Shown here in pieces: positions 63,949 through 64,000 of a DNA stretch of 64,000 nucleotides (its first letter is position 1; every line of letters starts with the position of its first letter). The translations under genes were made by a program, and so were the position numbers. The notes beneath the pieces were generated by a model. The model made no database searches, was not told the origin of the DNA, and saw only the letters and a program-made list of their open reading frames with translations. Where the stretch lies: NCBI RefSeq assembly GCF_900156425.1, contig NZ_FTNO01000001.1, forward strand, positions 558,001 through 622,000, read 5' to 3'. The stretch comes from Haladaptatus litoreus (GTDB taxonomy: Archaea > Halobacteriota > Halobacteria > Halobacteriales > Haladaptataceae).

Positions 63949-64000
63949 GAGGACTGAAACGATGTGCGTTCGCTACCTGCCGGATTCAGTAGTCCGCCGG

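Overview
The window is chromosomal DNA from a halophilic archaeon (class Halobacteria). The proteins are acidic, many secreted proteins carry twin-arginine (Tat) plus lipobox signals, and several families are typical of haloarchaea: bacterio-opsin-activator (Bat) type regulators, DUF7344 winged helices, a DICT sensor, archaellin, and pilin-type class III signal peptides. GC content is moderate for the group, with a few AT-rich pockets (about 19.0-19.25, 29.45-30.07 and 44.5-44.84 kb). I cannot fix the genus from sequence alone. No rRNA, tRNA, CRISPR array or intact transposon was seen.

Layout. 0-5.6 kb: a zinc alcohol/formaldehyde dehydrogenase, an archaeal ornithine cyclodeaminase-type protein, a PAS-PAS-GAF-GAF-HTH regulator and a DUF7344 protein. 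5.8-14.5 kb: a six-gene citrate-hydroxamate siderophore operon (dat, ddc, iucA, iucB, iucD, iucC; the gene order of rhizobactin/schizokinen clusters) behind two DtxR/IdeR-like iron boxes. 14.7-22.2 kb: an orphan archaellin, a formyltransferase-fold protein, a tandem Usp protein, a Na+/Ca2+ exchanger-family protein, a small membrane protein, a rhodanese-metallo-beta-lactamase protein and a DsbA-FNT fusion. 22.4-29.4 kb: a type IV pilus operon on the minus strand (PilB ATPase, PilC platform, then five small proteins that all start with class III signal peptides). 29.6-36 kb: mixed metabolism and broken genes. It holds a lipoprotein gene with an in-frame TGA, an M20 amidohydrolase, a DJ-1 protein, an MFS transporter, a frameshifted small membrane gene, a Tat-exported cysteine-rich protein, a LysE exporter, and a third iron box between a 46-residue micro-protein and a small beta-domain protein. 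36-42.1 kb: a complete peptide/nickel-type ABC importer operon. 42.6-50.7 kb: a cation/proton antiporter with TrkA domains, then pstSCAB-phoU. 50.7-57.1 kb: small regulators and membrane proteins, then two convergent DAO-family flavin oxidases. 57.2-61.7 kb: a flippase, a Tat-exported beta-helix protein and a glycosyltransferase (surface polysaccharide theme). 61.7-64 kb: a tungstate-type ABC transporter (permease and ATPase) with a ModE-like TOBE regulator; its binding protein lies off the window edge.

The strongest unexplained signals are these. (1) At least nine perfect short-loop inverted repeats, including a 36-bp uninterrupted palindrome, lie inside the siderophore genes; more of the same kind are scattered through the window. 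(2) An iron box sits in front of an undescribed micro-protein. (3) A secreted protein has ten cysteines in its last 36 residues and resembles a peptide-antibiotic precursor. (4) Duplicated GAACA-N-TGTTC operators lie 32 bp apart in front of a DUF7344/DICT gene pair.
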